A stretch of 24,031 nucleotides of DNA from an uncultured Eubacteriales bacterium (GCA_902796115.1 CADBNX010000424.1:1-24031); one strand, 5' to 3'. Positions 7,870 to 16,305 are shown, numbered from the stretch's first letter. The notes: generated by a model from the sequence alone, not told the origin. Numbers and translations: made by a program.

Positions 7870-8714
7870 TCAGATGTGATTTGCACATTCATTCAATTTA
7901 TTCGGACGGAATACACACGCCGGACGAAATCGCGGAAACAGCAGTCGAAAAATCGCTTTCCTGCATTGCCGTAGCGGATCATGACACACTCGACGGAGCC
8001 GCCGCAGCGGAAACGTCCTGCAAAGAGAAAGGGATTCGGCTGATCCCGGCGTCCGAAATTTCTTCCGGAAGCGACGGAAGAACCCATATTCTCTCGTATC
8101 TGCCCAGTGCTCTGTCGCCCGCCCTTCGGAAACATTTTCAGGAAATATGCGACGAACGAAAAGAACGTGCGGAAAAAACAATCGGCAGGCTTCATGAACT
8201 CGGTTATCAGGTCGACCTTGATACGATTCTTTCCAGCGCGGAAAACACGATCGGCAGGCCCCACATTGCAAGAGAACTGGTCCGGCAGGGATATTATTCC
8301 TCCGTTCAGGATGTGTTTGACCGCCTCCTCGGCGACAACGGTCCGGCTTTCATCCCGCTGCATGAACAAAAGCCGGAAAAAATCATCCGCCTGATCCGTG
8401 ACGCTGACGGGATTCCCGTGCTGGCGCATCCGGCCTTGCTGAAGCTGGATTCAGACACACTGGAGAGTCAGCTGCGTCTGTGGATCCGGTACGGTCTTCT
8501 CGGAATCGAAGTGTATCACCCTGCTCAGCGCGGCAGTTATCCGCTTTACTGCAGACTGGCGGAAAAATACGGTTTATTGGTAACCGGCGGAAGCGATCAT
8601 CACACAGGCAGTTCCGGGAAAGACGCAATCGGCGAAACCGCTTCCGAATGGGATACGGCAGAATCTGATCTCGCCCGTCTGGAATCCTTGCTGTACAGGA
8701 GTAATCGGGAATGA
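7866..8714 (+). CDS. PHP-domain phosphoesterase (RNase AM / nucleoside bisphosphatase type)
   Basis: Metal-dependent phosphoesterase of 282 residues in the YciV/TrpH group of PHP proteins. Members hydrolyse 3',5'-nucleoside bisphosphates or short 5'-phosphorylated RNA ends. Metal-binding motifs appear in order: DLHIHS with SDG (5-15), ADHDT (37-41), ASEISS (62-67), His74, AHP (187-189) and GGSDHH (241-246). The lid insert in the middle (RPHIARELVRQGYY) matches this subgroup rather than the polymerase PHP domain or histidinol phosphatase. The ATG overlaps the ftsH stop and its own stop overlaps the next gene by ATGA, so it is a middle gene of a translationally coupled operon. The substrate was not determined from sequence. 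Confidence 0.92.
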   Translation: MIRCDLHIHSIYSDGIHTPDEIAETAVEKSLSCIAVADHDTLDGAAAAETSCKEKGIRLIPASEISSGSDGRTHILSYLPSALSPALRKHFQEICDERKERAEKTIGRLHELGYQVDLDTILSSAENTIGRPHIARELVRQGYYSSVQDVFDRLLGDNGPAFIPLHEQKPEKIIRLIRDADGIPVLAHPALLKLDSDTLESQLRLWIRYGLLGIEVYHPAQRGSYPLYCRLAEKYGLLVTGGSDHHTGSSGKDAIGETASEWDTAESDLARLESLLYRSNRE

Positions 8715-10240
8715 CGCAAAAGCAAGGCTATCACGGTGCTTATCGGTCTCCCGATCAGTCACCGTCCGCTTCTTCCCCGTATAAAAGAAGAAGCGTAAAA
8801 AAGAAAAAGAAAAGCCGCCTGCCCATCTTCCTGGCAGCTGCGGCCGTCTTGCTGTTGCTTGTTTTTGTCGGTTATTACGCGTATTGTTATTTTAAAATCG
8901 TTAAACCGACGGAAAACACCTATCTTGAAGGAGTCTATATCGATGATCTTGATTTGGGCGGCATGACTCCCAACGATGCCCGTCAGGCCCTGCTGACGAT
9001 CGTACGGAGCCGGCAGGAAAGCTGGTCCCTGCAGCTCACCTATCATGATCACGTTTACTATACGCTCACAAAAGAAACCATCGGCATCAACACCGATGAA
9101 AACGAGGTTTACGGTTTGCTGAACGAAGCGTTTTCCTTCGGTCACCGCGGCGGAACCTTTCAGCGCATGAAAGATATAAAGCTTCTCCGGGAAGAGCCTT
9201 ACCGTGCCTATACCACGCAGAGCGAAATGACCACGGTGTATCTTGATCAGATTCTTCAGCAAATTGCGGACAATATGAACCGTGAACCTCAGGATGCCTA
9301 TCTGGCCGAGTTTCTTCCGGACAATGCCGATCCGTTTGTGATCGAGCGCGAACAGCCCGGCTGTGTTCTCGATATCGATACATATCGGGAAAGAATCCTG
9401 TCAATGGCTTCCTCCGGCACTTCCGGAAGCCTGGAACTTGTTCCGGACATCCTGCTTCCTGCAAAAACAACCGAAGACATCAGAGCAACCGTATCCCTGC
9501 GCGGTACAGGAATCACGCCGATCAGCACTTCTTCGACCGATAACAGGAACAACAACATCCGGGTTGCATTTTCACGGTATAACGGCCTCACGGTCGAAAA
9601 CGGCCGGAAGATCAGCTTCAATGATATCGTCGGTGAAAGAACCGTCAAGAACGGTTTTTACGAAGCGCTGGAGTATGTAAACGGCGATCTGACAACAGGA
9701 ATCGGAGGCGGCGTCTGTCAGGCAAGTACCACGATCTACAAAGCCGCCCTTCTGTCGAACCTGAAAATCAACAAACGTGAACCGCATTCCGAAGAAGTGT
9801 CCTACACGGTTTTCGGTCAGGACGCCACCGTCTACTGGGGCGGCCGAAAAATCGATTTTGTGTTTACGAATAACAGCGGCGGAACGATTTATATCACTGC
9901 GCATGTTGAAAAACTGCGCAACAACACGCTGCAGTGTGTAGTCAGCATTTACGGTCTGCCATTAGGCGACGGCGTCTATTATACGCTTGATACCCGTACT
10001 GTGGAAACCATTCCGAAACCGCCGGAAGCCGAATATGCAAAAGACACGAAGCAGGAATATGTGACTTATACGGATGAAGAATACCTCGTCCGTGAAGGAC
10101 GTGACGGTTTTGTTAATGAAACATATCTGCAGAAATGGGTAAACGGGAGTCTGATATCCGAAACATTTGTCAGCAAAGACATATTCGAAGCAAAAGCGGA
10201 TCGTTTTCTGGTCGGCACGCAAAAGCCTTTGACTCAATAA
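8711..10240 (+). CDS. VanW-family membrane-anchored cell-surface protein
   Basis: 509-residue protein with a basic cytoplasmic head (about 24-36, rich in Lys and Arg) and one membrane anchor (about 37-60). A long extracytoplasmic part follows. Residues about 70-260 resemble the repeated peptidoglycan-binding-like domains that precede VanW domains. The VanW domain is at about 284-400, with FNDIVGERTVKNGF, the conserved Gly-rich GIGGGVCQASTT (330-341), the pair EPHSEEVSYT, and VYWGGRKIDFVFTN. The last 70 residues look like a G5-type beta domain. VanW proteins are common in Clostridia, often unrelated to vancomycin resistance; the biochemical function is unknown and no other van gene is present. 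The start overlaps the PHP gene by ATGA. Confidence 0.92.
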   Translation: MTQKQGYHGAYRSPDQSPSASSPYKRRSVKKKKKSRLPIFLAAAAVLLLLVFVGYYAYCYFKIVKPTENTYLEGVYIDDLDLGGMTPNDARQALLTIVRSRQESWSLQLTYHDHVYYTLTKETIGINTDENEVYGLLNEAFSFGHRGGTFQRMKDIKLLREEPYRAYTTQSEMTTVYLDQILQQIADNMNREPQDAYLAEFLPDNADPFVIEREQPGCVLDIDTYRERILSMASSGTSGSLELVPDILLPAKTTEDIRATVSLRGTGITPISTSSTDNRNNNIRVAFSRYNGLTVENGRKISFNDIVGERTVKNGFYEALEYVNGDLTTGIGGGVCQASTTIYKAALLSNLKINKREPHSEEVSYTVFGQDATVYWGGRKIDFVFTNNSGGTIYITAHVEKLRNNTLQCVVSIYGLPLGDGVYYTLDTRTVETIPKPPEAEYAKDTKQEYVTYTDEEYLVREGRDGFVNETYLQKWVNGSLISETFVSKDIFEAKADRFLVGTQKPLTQ

Positions 10241-10262
10241 GGGCAAATTCGTGGCAAACTCA

Positions 10263-10298
10263 TTTTTTTGCAGGAAAAAGTATGGTAATGCAAAAAAA
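10263..10298. repeat. Perfect 10-bp inverted repeat before pepP promoter
   Basis: TTTTTTTGCA at 10263-10272 is matched by TGCAAAAAAA at 10289-10298, with 16 bases between. The right arm ends just before the extended -10. A direct repeat of TATGGTAA (10281-10288 and 10301-10308) is spaced 20 bases, about two helical turns. It could be an operator or an A/T-rich termination element for the VanW operon. Confidence 0.5.
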
Positions 10299-10302
10299 AA
10301 TA

Positions 10303-10311
10303 TGGTAAAAT
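10303..10311 (+). promoter_or_regulatory. Predicted extended -10 promoter for pepP-efp
   Basis: TGG TAAAAT forms an extended -10 element 29 bases before the peptidase start. No good -35 is visible at 16-18 bases upstream, which is tolerable for an extended -10 promoter. Confidence 0.5.
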
Positions 10312-10340
10312 AATTCGTATTCTGTTGATTGGAGGCTTTT

Positions 10341-11408
10341 ATGGACAGAATCGCCAGGTTCCGTGATGCCATAAAACTGCAAAAAACGCAAGGTGCCTTG
10401 ATTACCAAGGAGTCCAACATTTTTTATCTCTCCGGTTATACCGGCGAAGGCGTGCTGCTTGTAACGCCGGAAAGAAGAATCATTATCACCGATTTCCGTT
10501 ATACAGAGCAGGCAGAGATCCAGGCTCCCGGGTTTGAAGTGCTGATGACGGAAAAAAACCGGACGCTTCATACCATCATCAAAGAAGCGCTCGCCTCCGA
10601 AACGATCGGGGAATTGTATTATGAGGACGATCACCTGACCGTTCGTCAGGACATTCGCCTGAAAGAAGCTCTGCCCGGTGTCCGCTTTCTCAGCACAAAC
10701 GGTTCCGTGGAAGCCTTAAGAAAATACAAGGATGAAAAAGAAATCGCCCTGATCAAAGAAGCCTGCGAGGTTTCATGCAAAGCGTTTGAGCAGATTCTTC
10801 AGTTCATCAGGCCGGGTATGACCGAAAAACAAATCCAGCTGAAGCTGGATTATACCATGCTGGAGCTCGGCGCGGATGGGCTGGCTTTTCAGACGATTTC
10901 CGCCGCGGGTGAGCGCGGTTCACTCCCCCACGCCATTCCCTCAGACAGAAAAGTCCTCAGGGGCGATATGCTTACCCTGGACTTTGGAGCACGCAAATCC
11001 GGGTATGACGCCGACATGACCCGGACCGTAGCCATCGGAACTCCCTCGTCCGAAATGCGGAGAATCTATGAAACCGTTCTGCATGCGCAGACGGAATGCG
11101 AGGAAATGCTCGCGCCCGGCAGGATTTGCAGTGACATCGACGCGCATGCGAGAAAGATCATCGACGGCAACGGCTGCGAAGGACGTTTCGGACACGGTCT
11201 CGGACATTCCGTCGGCATTGACATTCATGAGGAGCCCCGTCTTTCCGGGAGCTGCTCCGAAACACTCGCTCCGGGGGTTGTTATCACCGTTGAACCCGGA
11301 ATCTATATTCCGGGCCTGGGCGGAGTCCGTATTGAAGATACATGTGTCATCACGGAGGATTCATACAGATCCCTGGTCTGCGCGCCCAAGGAACTGATTG
11401 TATTGTGA
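10341..11408 (+). CDS. M24-family Xaa-Pro aminopeptidase/dipeptidase
   Basis: Two-metal peptidase of 355 residues, cytosolic, removing residues next to proline. An N-terminal creatinase-like domain occupies about 1-125 (NIFYLSGYTGEG, TDFRYTEQA) and the pita-bread catalytic domain about 130-355. The five metal ligands are visible: Asp214 (TLDFG), Asp225 (DADMTRT), His289 (GHGLGHSVG), Glu318 (VEPGIY) and Glu332 (VRIEDT). The length fits the short PepQ/YqhT group usual beside efp in Firmicutes. ATG at 10341 is preceded by GGAGG at 10331-10335; the upstream TTG at 10329 overlaps this ribosome site and is rejected. It probably shares a transcript with efp, 47 bases downstream. Amino- versus dipeptidase specificity cannot be told from sequence. 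Confidence 0.95.
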   Translation: MDRIARFRDAIKLQKTQGALITKESNIFYLSGYTGEGVLLVTPERRIIITDFRYTEQAEIQAPGFEVLMTEKNRTLHTIIKEALASETIGELYYEDDHLTVRQDIRLKEALPGVRFLSTNGSVEALRKYKDEKEIALIKEACEVSCKAFEQILQFIRPGMTEKQIQLKLDYTMLELGADGLAFQTISAAGERGSLPHAIPSDRKVLRGDMLTLDFGARKSGYDADMTRTVAIGTPSSEMRRIYETVLHAQTECEEMLAPGRICSDIDAHARKIIDGNGCEGRFGHGLGHSVGIDIHEEPRLSGSCSETLAPGVVITVEPGIYIPGLGGVRIEDTCVITEDSYRSLVCAPKELIVL

Positions 11409-11410
11409 TC

Positions 11411-11433
11411 TTTTGAATCATACTGATTCAAAA
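11411..11433. repeat. Perfect 10-bp inverted repeat between pepP and efp
   Basis: TTTTGAATCA at 11411-11420 and TGATTCAAAA at 11424-11433 flank a 3-base centre. It begins two bases after the peptidase stop and ends 10 bases before the efp ribosome site. There is no T-tract after it, so it is not a standard terminator. Either an operator dyad or an mRNA hairpin shaping efp expression would fit. Confidence 0.6.
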
Positions 11434-11455
11434 TAAATAAATTGGAGGAATACAT

Positions 11456-12013
11456 ATGATTACGGCAGGAGATTTCAAAAAAGGCATTACGATCGAGTGG
11501 GACGGCGGCGTATGGAACATCGTTGATTTTCAGCATGTAAAGCCCGGAAAAGGCGCTGCTTTTGTCCGCACGAAAATCAAGAATGTCATGACGGGTGCCG
11601 TTGTGGAGCGCACCTTCAATCCCACCGATAAAATGCCCCGGGCCATCATCGAAACCAAAGAAATGCAATACCTGTACAACGACGGCGATCTTTACTACTT
11701 CATGGATCCTGACACCTTCGAACAGATGCCTCTCGGAAAAGACGCTGTGGAAGAAGCGATTCCTTTCGTCAAAGAGAACACGAATGTGACCATCCGTTAT
11801 TTCAAAGGTCAGCCGTTCTCTGTCGAGGCGCCCAATTTCGTTGAGCTCGAAATCACAAAAACAGAGCCCGGTTTCAAAGGTGATACCGCTTCCAACACCT
11901 TCAAGCCTGCGACCTGCGAAACTGGTTTCGAGCTTCAGGTTCCTCTGTTTATCAACATCGGGGATGTAATCAAAATCGACACCAGAACCGGCGAGTATCT
12001 TTCCCGCGCATAA
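11456..12013 (+). CDS. efp: Translation elongation factor P
   Basis: 185-residue tRNA-shaped factor that rescues ribosomes stalled at polyproline runs. Three beta-barrel domains are expected. Domain I carries the tip loop KPGKGAAF, with Lys32 as the residue that is modified in Bacillus-type EF-P. Middle-domain NTNVTIRYFKGQPFSVEAPNFVELEITKTEPG and the C-terminal GDTASNTFKPA...IDTRTGEYLSRA are typical family landmarks. Length is normal. GGAGGA at 11444-11449 supports the ATG. No earpA/epmA-like gene is seen; a Lys tip loop with a YmfI-like SDR at 960-1673 makes an aminopentanol type of modification thinkable. Followed by a strong terminator. Confidence 0.98.
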   Translation: MITAGDFKKGITIEWDGGVWNIVDFQHVKPGKGAAFVRTKIKNVMTGAVVERTFNPTDKMPRAIIETKEMQYLYNDGDLYYFMDPDTFEQMPLGKDAVEEAIPFVKENTNVTIRYFKGQPFSVEAPNFVELEITKTEPGFKGDTASNTFKPATCETGFELQVPLFINIGDVIKIDTRTGEYLSRA

Positions 12014-12037
12014 TGTTTTACGGGGTGTCTGTTTCCA

Positions 12038-12070
12038 GGATAAAGTTCCGTTTTTAAAACGGATTTATCC
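12038..12070. repeat. Long imperfect hairpin downstream of efp
   Basis: GGATAAA at 12038-12044 pairs with TTTATCC at 12064-12070, and inside it TCCGTTTT at 12047-12054 pairs with AAAACGGA at 12056-12063. A two-base bulge (GT) separates the arms. It sits between the efp stop and the GC-rich terminator, so the efp 3' end would hold two hairpins. Confidence 0.6.
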
Positions 12071-12095
12071 CCTGCCCGCAAGCGTATTTCCCTTG

Positions 12096-12122
12096 GGGCT
12101 GCTGCTGTGCAGCAGCCCTTTT
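12096..12122 (+). terminator. Rho-independent terminator of efp
   Basis: GGGCTGCTGC at 12096-12105 pairs perfectly with GCAGCAGCCC at 12109-12118 around a TGT loop, followed by TTTT at 12119-12122. The T-tract overlaps the stop codon of the convergent comFC gene. On the opposite strand there is no T-tract, so it works mainly for efp. Confidence 0.88.
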
Positions 12123-12885
12123 ATTTATGCAAAGACCAGACGATACAGGCAGTCAGCAGACAAACCGCCTGTGCGCCGCAGGTTCGGAGTGCCTCGGCAC
12201 AGGCTCGGGCTGTATTACCGGTGGTCCTGACGTCATCGATCAGCAGAAAACGTTTTCCCTCGATCGCTCTTTTCGGATCGACCTGCGAAGATACTTCAAA
12301 AGCTCCCTTTACGTTCGTATCGCGTTTTTTGATGCTCAAAGAACTCTGCGCCTTCGTATAGCGTTTTCGCCGCAGAATCCCGCTCTCTACCGCAATTCCC
12401 GTTTGCCGTGACACTTCATTCGCAAGCAGTTCCGCCTGATTGATCCCTCTTTCGCGTTGTCTGAGCGGATGCAGCGGAACAGGAACGATCGCGTCAAAAT
12501 CCCTTCTGATCAACGCCTTTGTCATTTCTCTGCCAAGCAGCGCTGCCGCTTCGTTGCTTCCGCCGAATTTGATCGAAATGACCAGTTTTCTGGATACGGG
12601 CATGTAACGGAAAGGGGCATAACAGCAGTCGATGCCTTTCATCCTGCCTGAGGAACAGAATGGACACGGTCCGCTGCGCGGGAGAAAGGAAAGACACTTC
12701 TCGCAGGATTCCGGAGGCACCCTTTCCAGATACAATTCTGAAAGGCATGACTCGCACACGCCGTATCCGGGAATGGTTCTTCTCGGATCGCCGCAAACGA
12801 TACAGTTTACTCCCTGTGGGTAAAGAAGGTCTAAAACGTTCTGTTTCAGTATGTTCCGGATCGCTCCGGGATCCATGTGTTTCAC
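12121..12885 (-). CDS. comFC: ComFC-type phosphoribosyltransferase-like protein
   Basis: 254-residue member of the ComF family, linked to DNA uptake in competent bacteria; also widely kept in non-competent species. An N-terminal cysteine-rich part has four CxxC pairs (28/31, 44/47, 61/64, 74/77), suggesting one or two zinc knuckles. The phosphoribosyltransferase-like domain follows, with VPVPLHPLRQRERGINQA (135-151) and the PRPP loop LLIDDVRTTGNT (214-225). The GTG at 12885 overlaps the recD2 stop (GTGA), so it is coupled to recD2. An in-frame ATG at 12876 is an alternative. No comFA is seen next to it. The substrate is unknown. Confidence 0.92.
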   Translation of the reverse strand: MKHMDPGAIRNILKQNVLDLLYPQGVNCIVCGDPRRTIPGYGVCESCLSELYLERVPPESCEKCLSFLPRSGPCPFCSSGRMKGIDCCYAPFRYMPVSRKLVISIKFGGSNEAAALLGREMTKALIRRDFDAIVPVPLHPLRQRERGINQAELLANEVSRQTGIAVESGILRRKRYTKAQSSLSIKKRDTNVKGAFEVSSQVDPKRAIEGKRFLLIDDVRTTGNTARACAEALRTCGAQAVCLLTACIVWSLHK

Positions 12886-15104
12886 AGCGGTGCGTCCCCC
12901 CGCACAAATGACGCTTCGCTCACACGCTGTGATAATGTCGTATACCGATGGTTCACATGATCATTCCGGATCATGCGCAGAATCGCGGATTCATTTCCGC
13001 AAAGCACCAGCAGTTTTTTAGCCCTTGTCACAGCCGTATACAGCAGATTCCTGGTCAGCAGCATTTGAGGGCCGTCTTCCGCGGGCATGACAACGCAGGG
13101 ATACTCGCTTCCCTGACTCTTATGCACGGACAGACAATACGCCAGATCCAGTTCTTCAAACAGCGGCGCGTCATATTCAGCCAGTCTGCCGTCATCAAAC
13201 CGAACGGAAATCGTTTTTTCCACGGAATCGATTTTTTCTATCCGCCCCATATCTCCATTGAAAACACCGGTTCCTTCTTTTCCATCCGCATCGCTGATCC
13301 AGCACAGGGAATAATCGTTCTTCGTGTGAATGACTTTATCCCCTGTGCGAAAAACCGTGTCACCGAATTTGATTTCTCTTTTCTGAGGAGCCGGTGGATT
13401 AAAAGCGGCCTGCAGCATCTGGTTCAGGTTGATCACACCGCACAGTCCTTTCTTTGCCGGTGCCAATACCTGTATATCGGATATGGGACTGTGTGTTTTC
13501 AGGAAAGCAGGCAGACGCTGTGTGCAGAGGGCAACGATATCGCTTGCTGTTTTTCGGGGTGAATCGGTGCGATTCAAAAAAAAGTCCCCGTCTTTCCGGT
13601 TCAGTACGGGCATATCTCCGTCGTTGATTCTGTGTGCGTTCAACACGATCTGACTGTCCATGCCCTGTCTGAAAATCTCCTTCAGACACTGGTTGGGAAT
13701 CATTCCGCTGTTGAGCAGGTCTCCGAGAACATTGCCGGGTCCCACAGAAGGCAGCTGATCCGCATCGCCCACAAGAACCAGTTTTGTCCCGGGCTTCACG
13801 GCTCTCAGCACCGAGGCCATCAGGAACACATCCACCATGCTCATTTCATCGATGATCAGACAATCACAGTCCAACGGATTTGATTCGTTCCGCTGGAATT
13901 CCCCATTGTCCCCGGCGTACTCCAGCAGGCGATGAAGCGTTTTTGCCTGCAAACCGGCAGCTTCCTGCATTCGTTTGGCGGCTCTCCCCGTCGGTGCGGC
14001 CAGAAATACTTTTTTCCCAAGCAGAGAGAGAATACAGTGGATGATGGTCGTCTTCCCGGTACCGGGTCCTCCCGTGATGATCATAACCGCGTTTTCCATG
14101 GTTTTGATCACAGCCGTACGCTGACACTCACTCAGCTGAATCCGGTTTCTCTTTTCAAATGAACTGATTTCGGCATCCAGATAAGCCCTTTTCGGCAGCA
14201 CCGTGTCCTTCGCATTCAGCAGACGGATCAGCCGCTCCGCGATTTCCTTTTCCAGGTAATAATACCCGCAAAGCATGCAGCCTCCCTCTTCCTCCGAAGA
14301 GGTGATCCGGATGATATCTCGTGAAAGAAGCAGTTTTTGCAGCGCTTTCAATACCCCGTCCTCTTCCGCCTGCAGAAGCCGGCATGTCTGGTCAATCAGC
14401 TTCCGGAGAGGCAGATACGTATGTCCCTCCTGTACAGAAGCCTCCTGCAAAACAAACAGAAGCGCCGCTTCATAACGGAAAGGGCTGTCAGCCGCAATGC
14501 CGACAGACAATGCGATTCTGTCGGCCGTCAGAAAACCGATCCCCTCAATATCACGAACCATCCGATAAGGGTTTTCTTTAATGGTATGTTCAGTTTTCTC
14601 GCCGTACTTCCTGCTGATTTTCAGCGCGAGCTGCGGAGAAATATCATAGCTTTGCAGAAAAACCATTGCATTTCTGAGCCCGATACTGTCCTGATAGCTC
14701 CTCGCAATCATCTGTGCTTTGATTCTTCCGATGCCTTTAATCTCTGTGAGGCGTTCCGGGTATTTGTCAAGAATCTCAAGCGTATCCAGTCCGAACCGCT
14801 TGACCGCTAAACCGGCGGTATGCATTCCCATTCCGCGAATGATACCGGAGCCCAAAAAACGTTCCATGCCTTTCAGGGTCGTGGGCATTCTCACTTCGCA
14901 GGAAACAGCCTTAAACTGCTGTCCGTATTGCGGATGATTGATCCATTCGCCGGACAGGGAAACCATCTCGCCCGACGCAAAAGGCGGCATGATCCCTACG
15001 GCCGTACTGCTCTTCCTTCCGATTCTGATTTCAAGAACAGAATAGCCGTTATCCTCATTTCTGAAAACGGTTCCCTCAATTGTTGCCTCAATTGTCTCGG
15101 TCAT
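12882..15104 (-). CDS. recD2: RecD2-type ATP-dependent DNA helicase
   Basis: Superfamily 1B 5'-3' helicase of 740 residues acting in DNA repair without RecBC. The N-terminal region (1-200) has the OB-like start and tandem helix-hairpin-helix type segments (LGSGIIRGMG, IKGIGRIKAQ, IEGIGFLTAD) that mark RecD2 rather than RecD. Helicase motifs: Walker A GGPGTGKT (345-352), motif Ia APTGRAAKRM, DEXX box DEMSMVD (419-425), and motif III VLVGDADQLPSVGPG. Toward the C-terminus are the SH3-like insert before YCLSVHKSQGSE and motif VI YTAVTRAK. It lies 31 bases after the SH3 gene and overlaps comFC. Its ribosome site is weak (GAG at about 15113-15115), so expression may depend on readthrough from upstream translation. 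Confidence 0.97.
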   Translation of the reverse strand: MTETIEATIEGTVFRNEDNGYSVLEIRIGRKSSTAVGIMPPFASGEMVSLSGEWINHPQYGQQFKAVSCEVRMPTTLKGMERFLGSGIIRGMGMHTAGLAVKRFGLDTLEILDKYPERLTEIKGIGRIKAQMIARSYQDSIGLRNAMVFLQSYDISPQLALKISRKYGEKTEHTIKENPYRMVRDIEGIGFLTADRIALSVGIAADSPFRYEAALLFVLQEASVQEGHTYLPLRKLIDQTCRLLQAEEDGVLKALQKLLLSRDIIRITSSEEEGGCMLCGYYYLEKEIAERLIRLLNAKDTVLPKRAYLDAEISSFEKRNRIQLSECQRTAVIKTMENAVMIITGGPGTGKTTIIHCILSLLGKKVFLAAPTGRAAKRMQEAAGLQAKTLHRLLEYAGDNGEFQRNESNPLDCDCLIIDEMSMVDVFLMASVLRAVKPGTKLVLVGDADQLPSVGPGNVLGDLLNSGMIPNQCLKEIFRQGMDSQIVLNAHRINDGDMPVLNRKDGDFFLNRTDSPRKTASDIVALCTQRLPAFLKTHSPISDIQVLAPAKKGLCGVINLNQMLQAAFNPPAPQKREIKFGDTVFRTGDKVIHTKNDYSLCWISDADGKEGTGVFNGDMGRIEKIDSVEKTISVRFDDGRLAEYDAPLFEELDLAYCLSVHKSQGSEYPCVVMPAEDGPQMLLTRNLLYTAVTRAKKLLVLCGNESAILRMIRNDHVNHRYTTLSQRVSEASFVRGDAPL

Positions 15105-15135
15105 CGGCTTTTCTCATCTTCCTGTCGGCAGGTGA

Positions 15136-16305
15136 TTATTTCAGGAAAGCTGACATCATGTATCCTTCCGAACCGTTATACCGGATCTTCGTCCATTCGC
15201 CGCCCGGAATCAGGATCGTCACCGTCTGCCCTGACCAGACCCTTTGAATGACAGTACCTGTTTTTTTGCTCGGCTGCGTGCGAAGGTTTACATAGCTGCT
15301 GCCGTTGCTTACGGTCCCGGTCGGCACAGAAGGCAATCCGTAAAGCGTGACGAACTTCGTCATGACATACCCGTTTTTGCCGCTGGATTTGCCGTATACA
15401 TGGCACCAGATTTCACCCTGTTCGATCATTTCCAGCCGTACTCCGTTATAGTACTGAGCGAGTACTTTGGCAGCGGTCGACGGAGTTTCACGCAGATTCA
15501 GATAGGAAGCCGCGCTGGGATTTGAAACCACAGCATAGCCTTTCGTCACAGGTGCCGGATCGGGCTTGACAGGCGGCAGCGGCTCCGCTCCTTCTTCACG
15601 CAGGAACGAAGATGCCATGAACCCCTGCAATCCGTTGATCTCCACCAGCCAGAAAGAATTGCCCTTCAGCAAAACGTCGACCCTGGTCCCGTTGGAAAAC
15701 TGCCCCAGCAGGGCTGCCGAGGCCAACGGCTGAGAACGCATATTCAGCTTTCCGCTGTTTCCGGTGGCGATCACGGCCTTTCCGGTTTGCTGTCCGCCCT
15801 GAAGCCTGATGAATTCACTGCGGAAGTATCCGTAGATCCCGTTTACATATACATAATACCACCCGTCATTGTACGAGAGGATCTGACAGGTAACCCCGTT
15901 ATAGAAAATTCCCAGCACCTGCGCGGAATAGCTCGGGAAAGCCCGCAGGTTCAGAAACTGCGTGGGAACAGGATTATTCACGACGCCGATATTCTGCGAA
16001 GAAGACGGCGTTTTACCGCCCGTTGACAGGTAGTTTCCGCTCATATACCCATAAATGCCGTTTGACAGCACATGACAGTAATGCCACCCATTGGTCTCCG
16101 TAGTCAGGATTTCCACCCAATCTCCTTCGTACGCTTTTCCAAGCCATGCCGCCTCTGTATTCGGTCCGGATCGGATATTCAGCGTGGATGTTCCCTTCAC
16201 AACAGCCCACTGACCGCTTCCGTCAGCCAGGGAAAGCGGCGGAAGCAAGATTGCTATCAGCAGCATCAGTGCCAGTGCTTTCAGCTTCATTTTTCCTGTC
16301 TTCAT
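15136..16305 (-). CDS. Secreted protein with five bacterial SH3 repeats
   Basis: 389-residue exported protein. A basic start (MKTGKMKLK) and hydrophobic core end near Ala27 (SLADG), a probable signal peptidase I site; there is no lipobox. The rest consists of five SH3b units at about 34-93, 107-165, 176-235, 257-319 and 330-388. Each has the pattern LNLR/LNIR, then a hydrophobic loop and a final GY(M/F) element. Linkers are Pro/Ser-rich, notably EPLPPVKPDPAPVTK between units three and four. SH3b repeats usually bind peptidoglycan; there is no enzymatic domain, so it may be a wall-binding accessory or receptor. The ATG at 16305 is chosen for AAGGAGG at 16313-16319; an earlier ATG at 16323 overlaps this site. 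It sits between hemW and recD2 with no clear own promoter. Confidence 0.93.
   Translation of the reverse strand: MKTGKMKLKALALMLLIAILLPPLSLADGSGQWAVVKGTSTLNIRSGPNTEAAWLGKAYEGDWVEILTTETNGWHYCHVLSNGIYGYMSGNYLSTGGKTPSSSQNIGVVNNPVPTQFLNLRAFPSYSAQVLGIFYNGVTCQILSYNDGWYYVYVNGIYGYFRSEFIRLQGGQQTGKAVIATGNSGKLNMRSQPLASAALLGQFSNGTRVDVLLKGNSFWLVEINGLQGFMASSFLREEGAEPLPPVKPDPAPVTKGYAVVSNPSAASYLNLRETPSTAAKVLAQYYNGVRLEMIEQGEIWCHVYGKSSGKNGYVMTKFVTLYGLPSVPTGTVSNGSSYVNLRTQPSKKTGTVIQRVWSGQTVTILIPGGEWTKIRYNGSEGYMMSAFLK

Noticed and set aside
8711..10240. Vancomycin resistance
   Set aside because: VanW-domain proteins are common in Clostridia without resistance, and no vanA/H/X/R/S gene is present; the distant two-component pair is not linked to it.
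15072..15098. Two copies of CTCAATTGT close together
   Set aside because: They lie inside the start of recD2 and encode the repeated residues ATIE/TIEG; a coding repeat rather than a DNA element.
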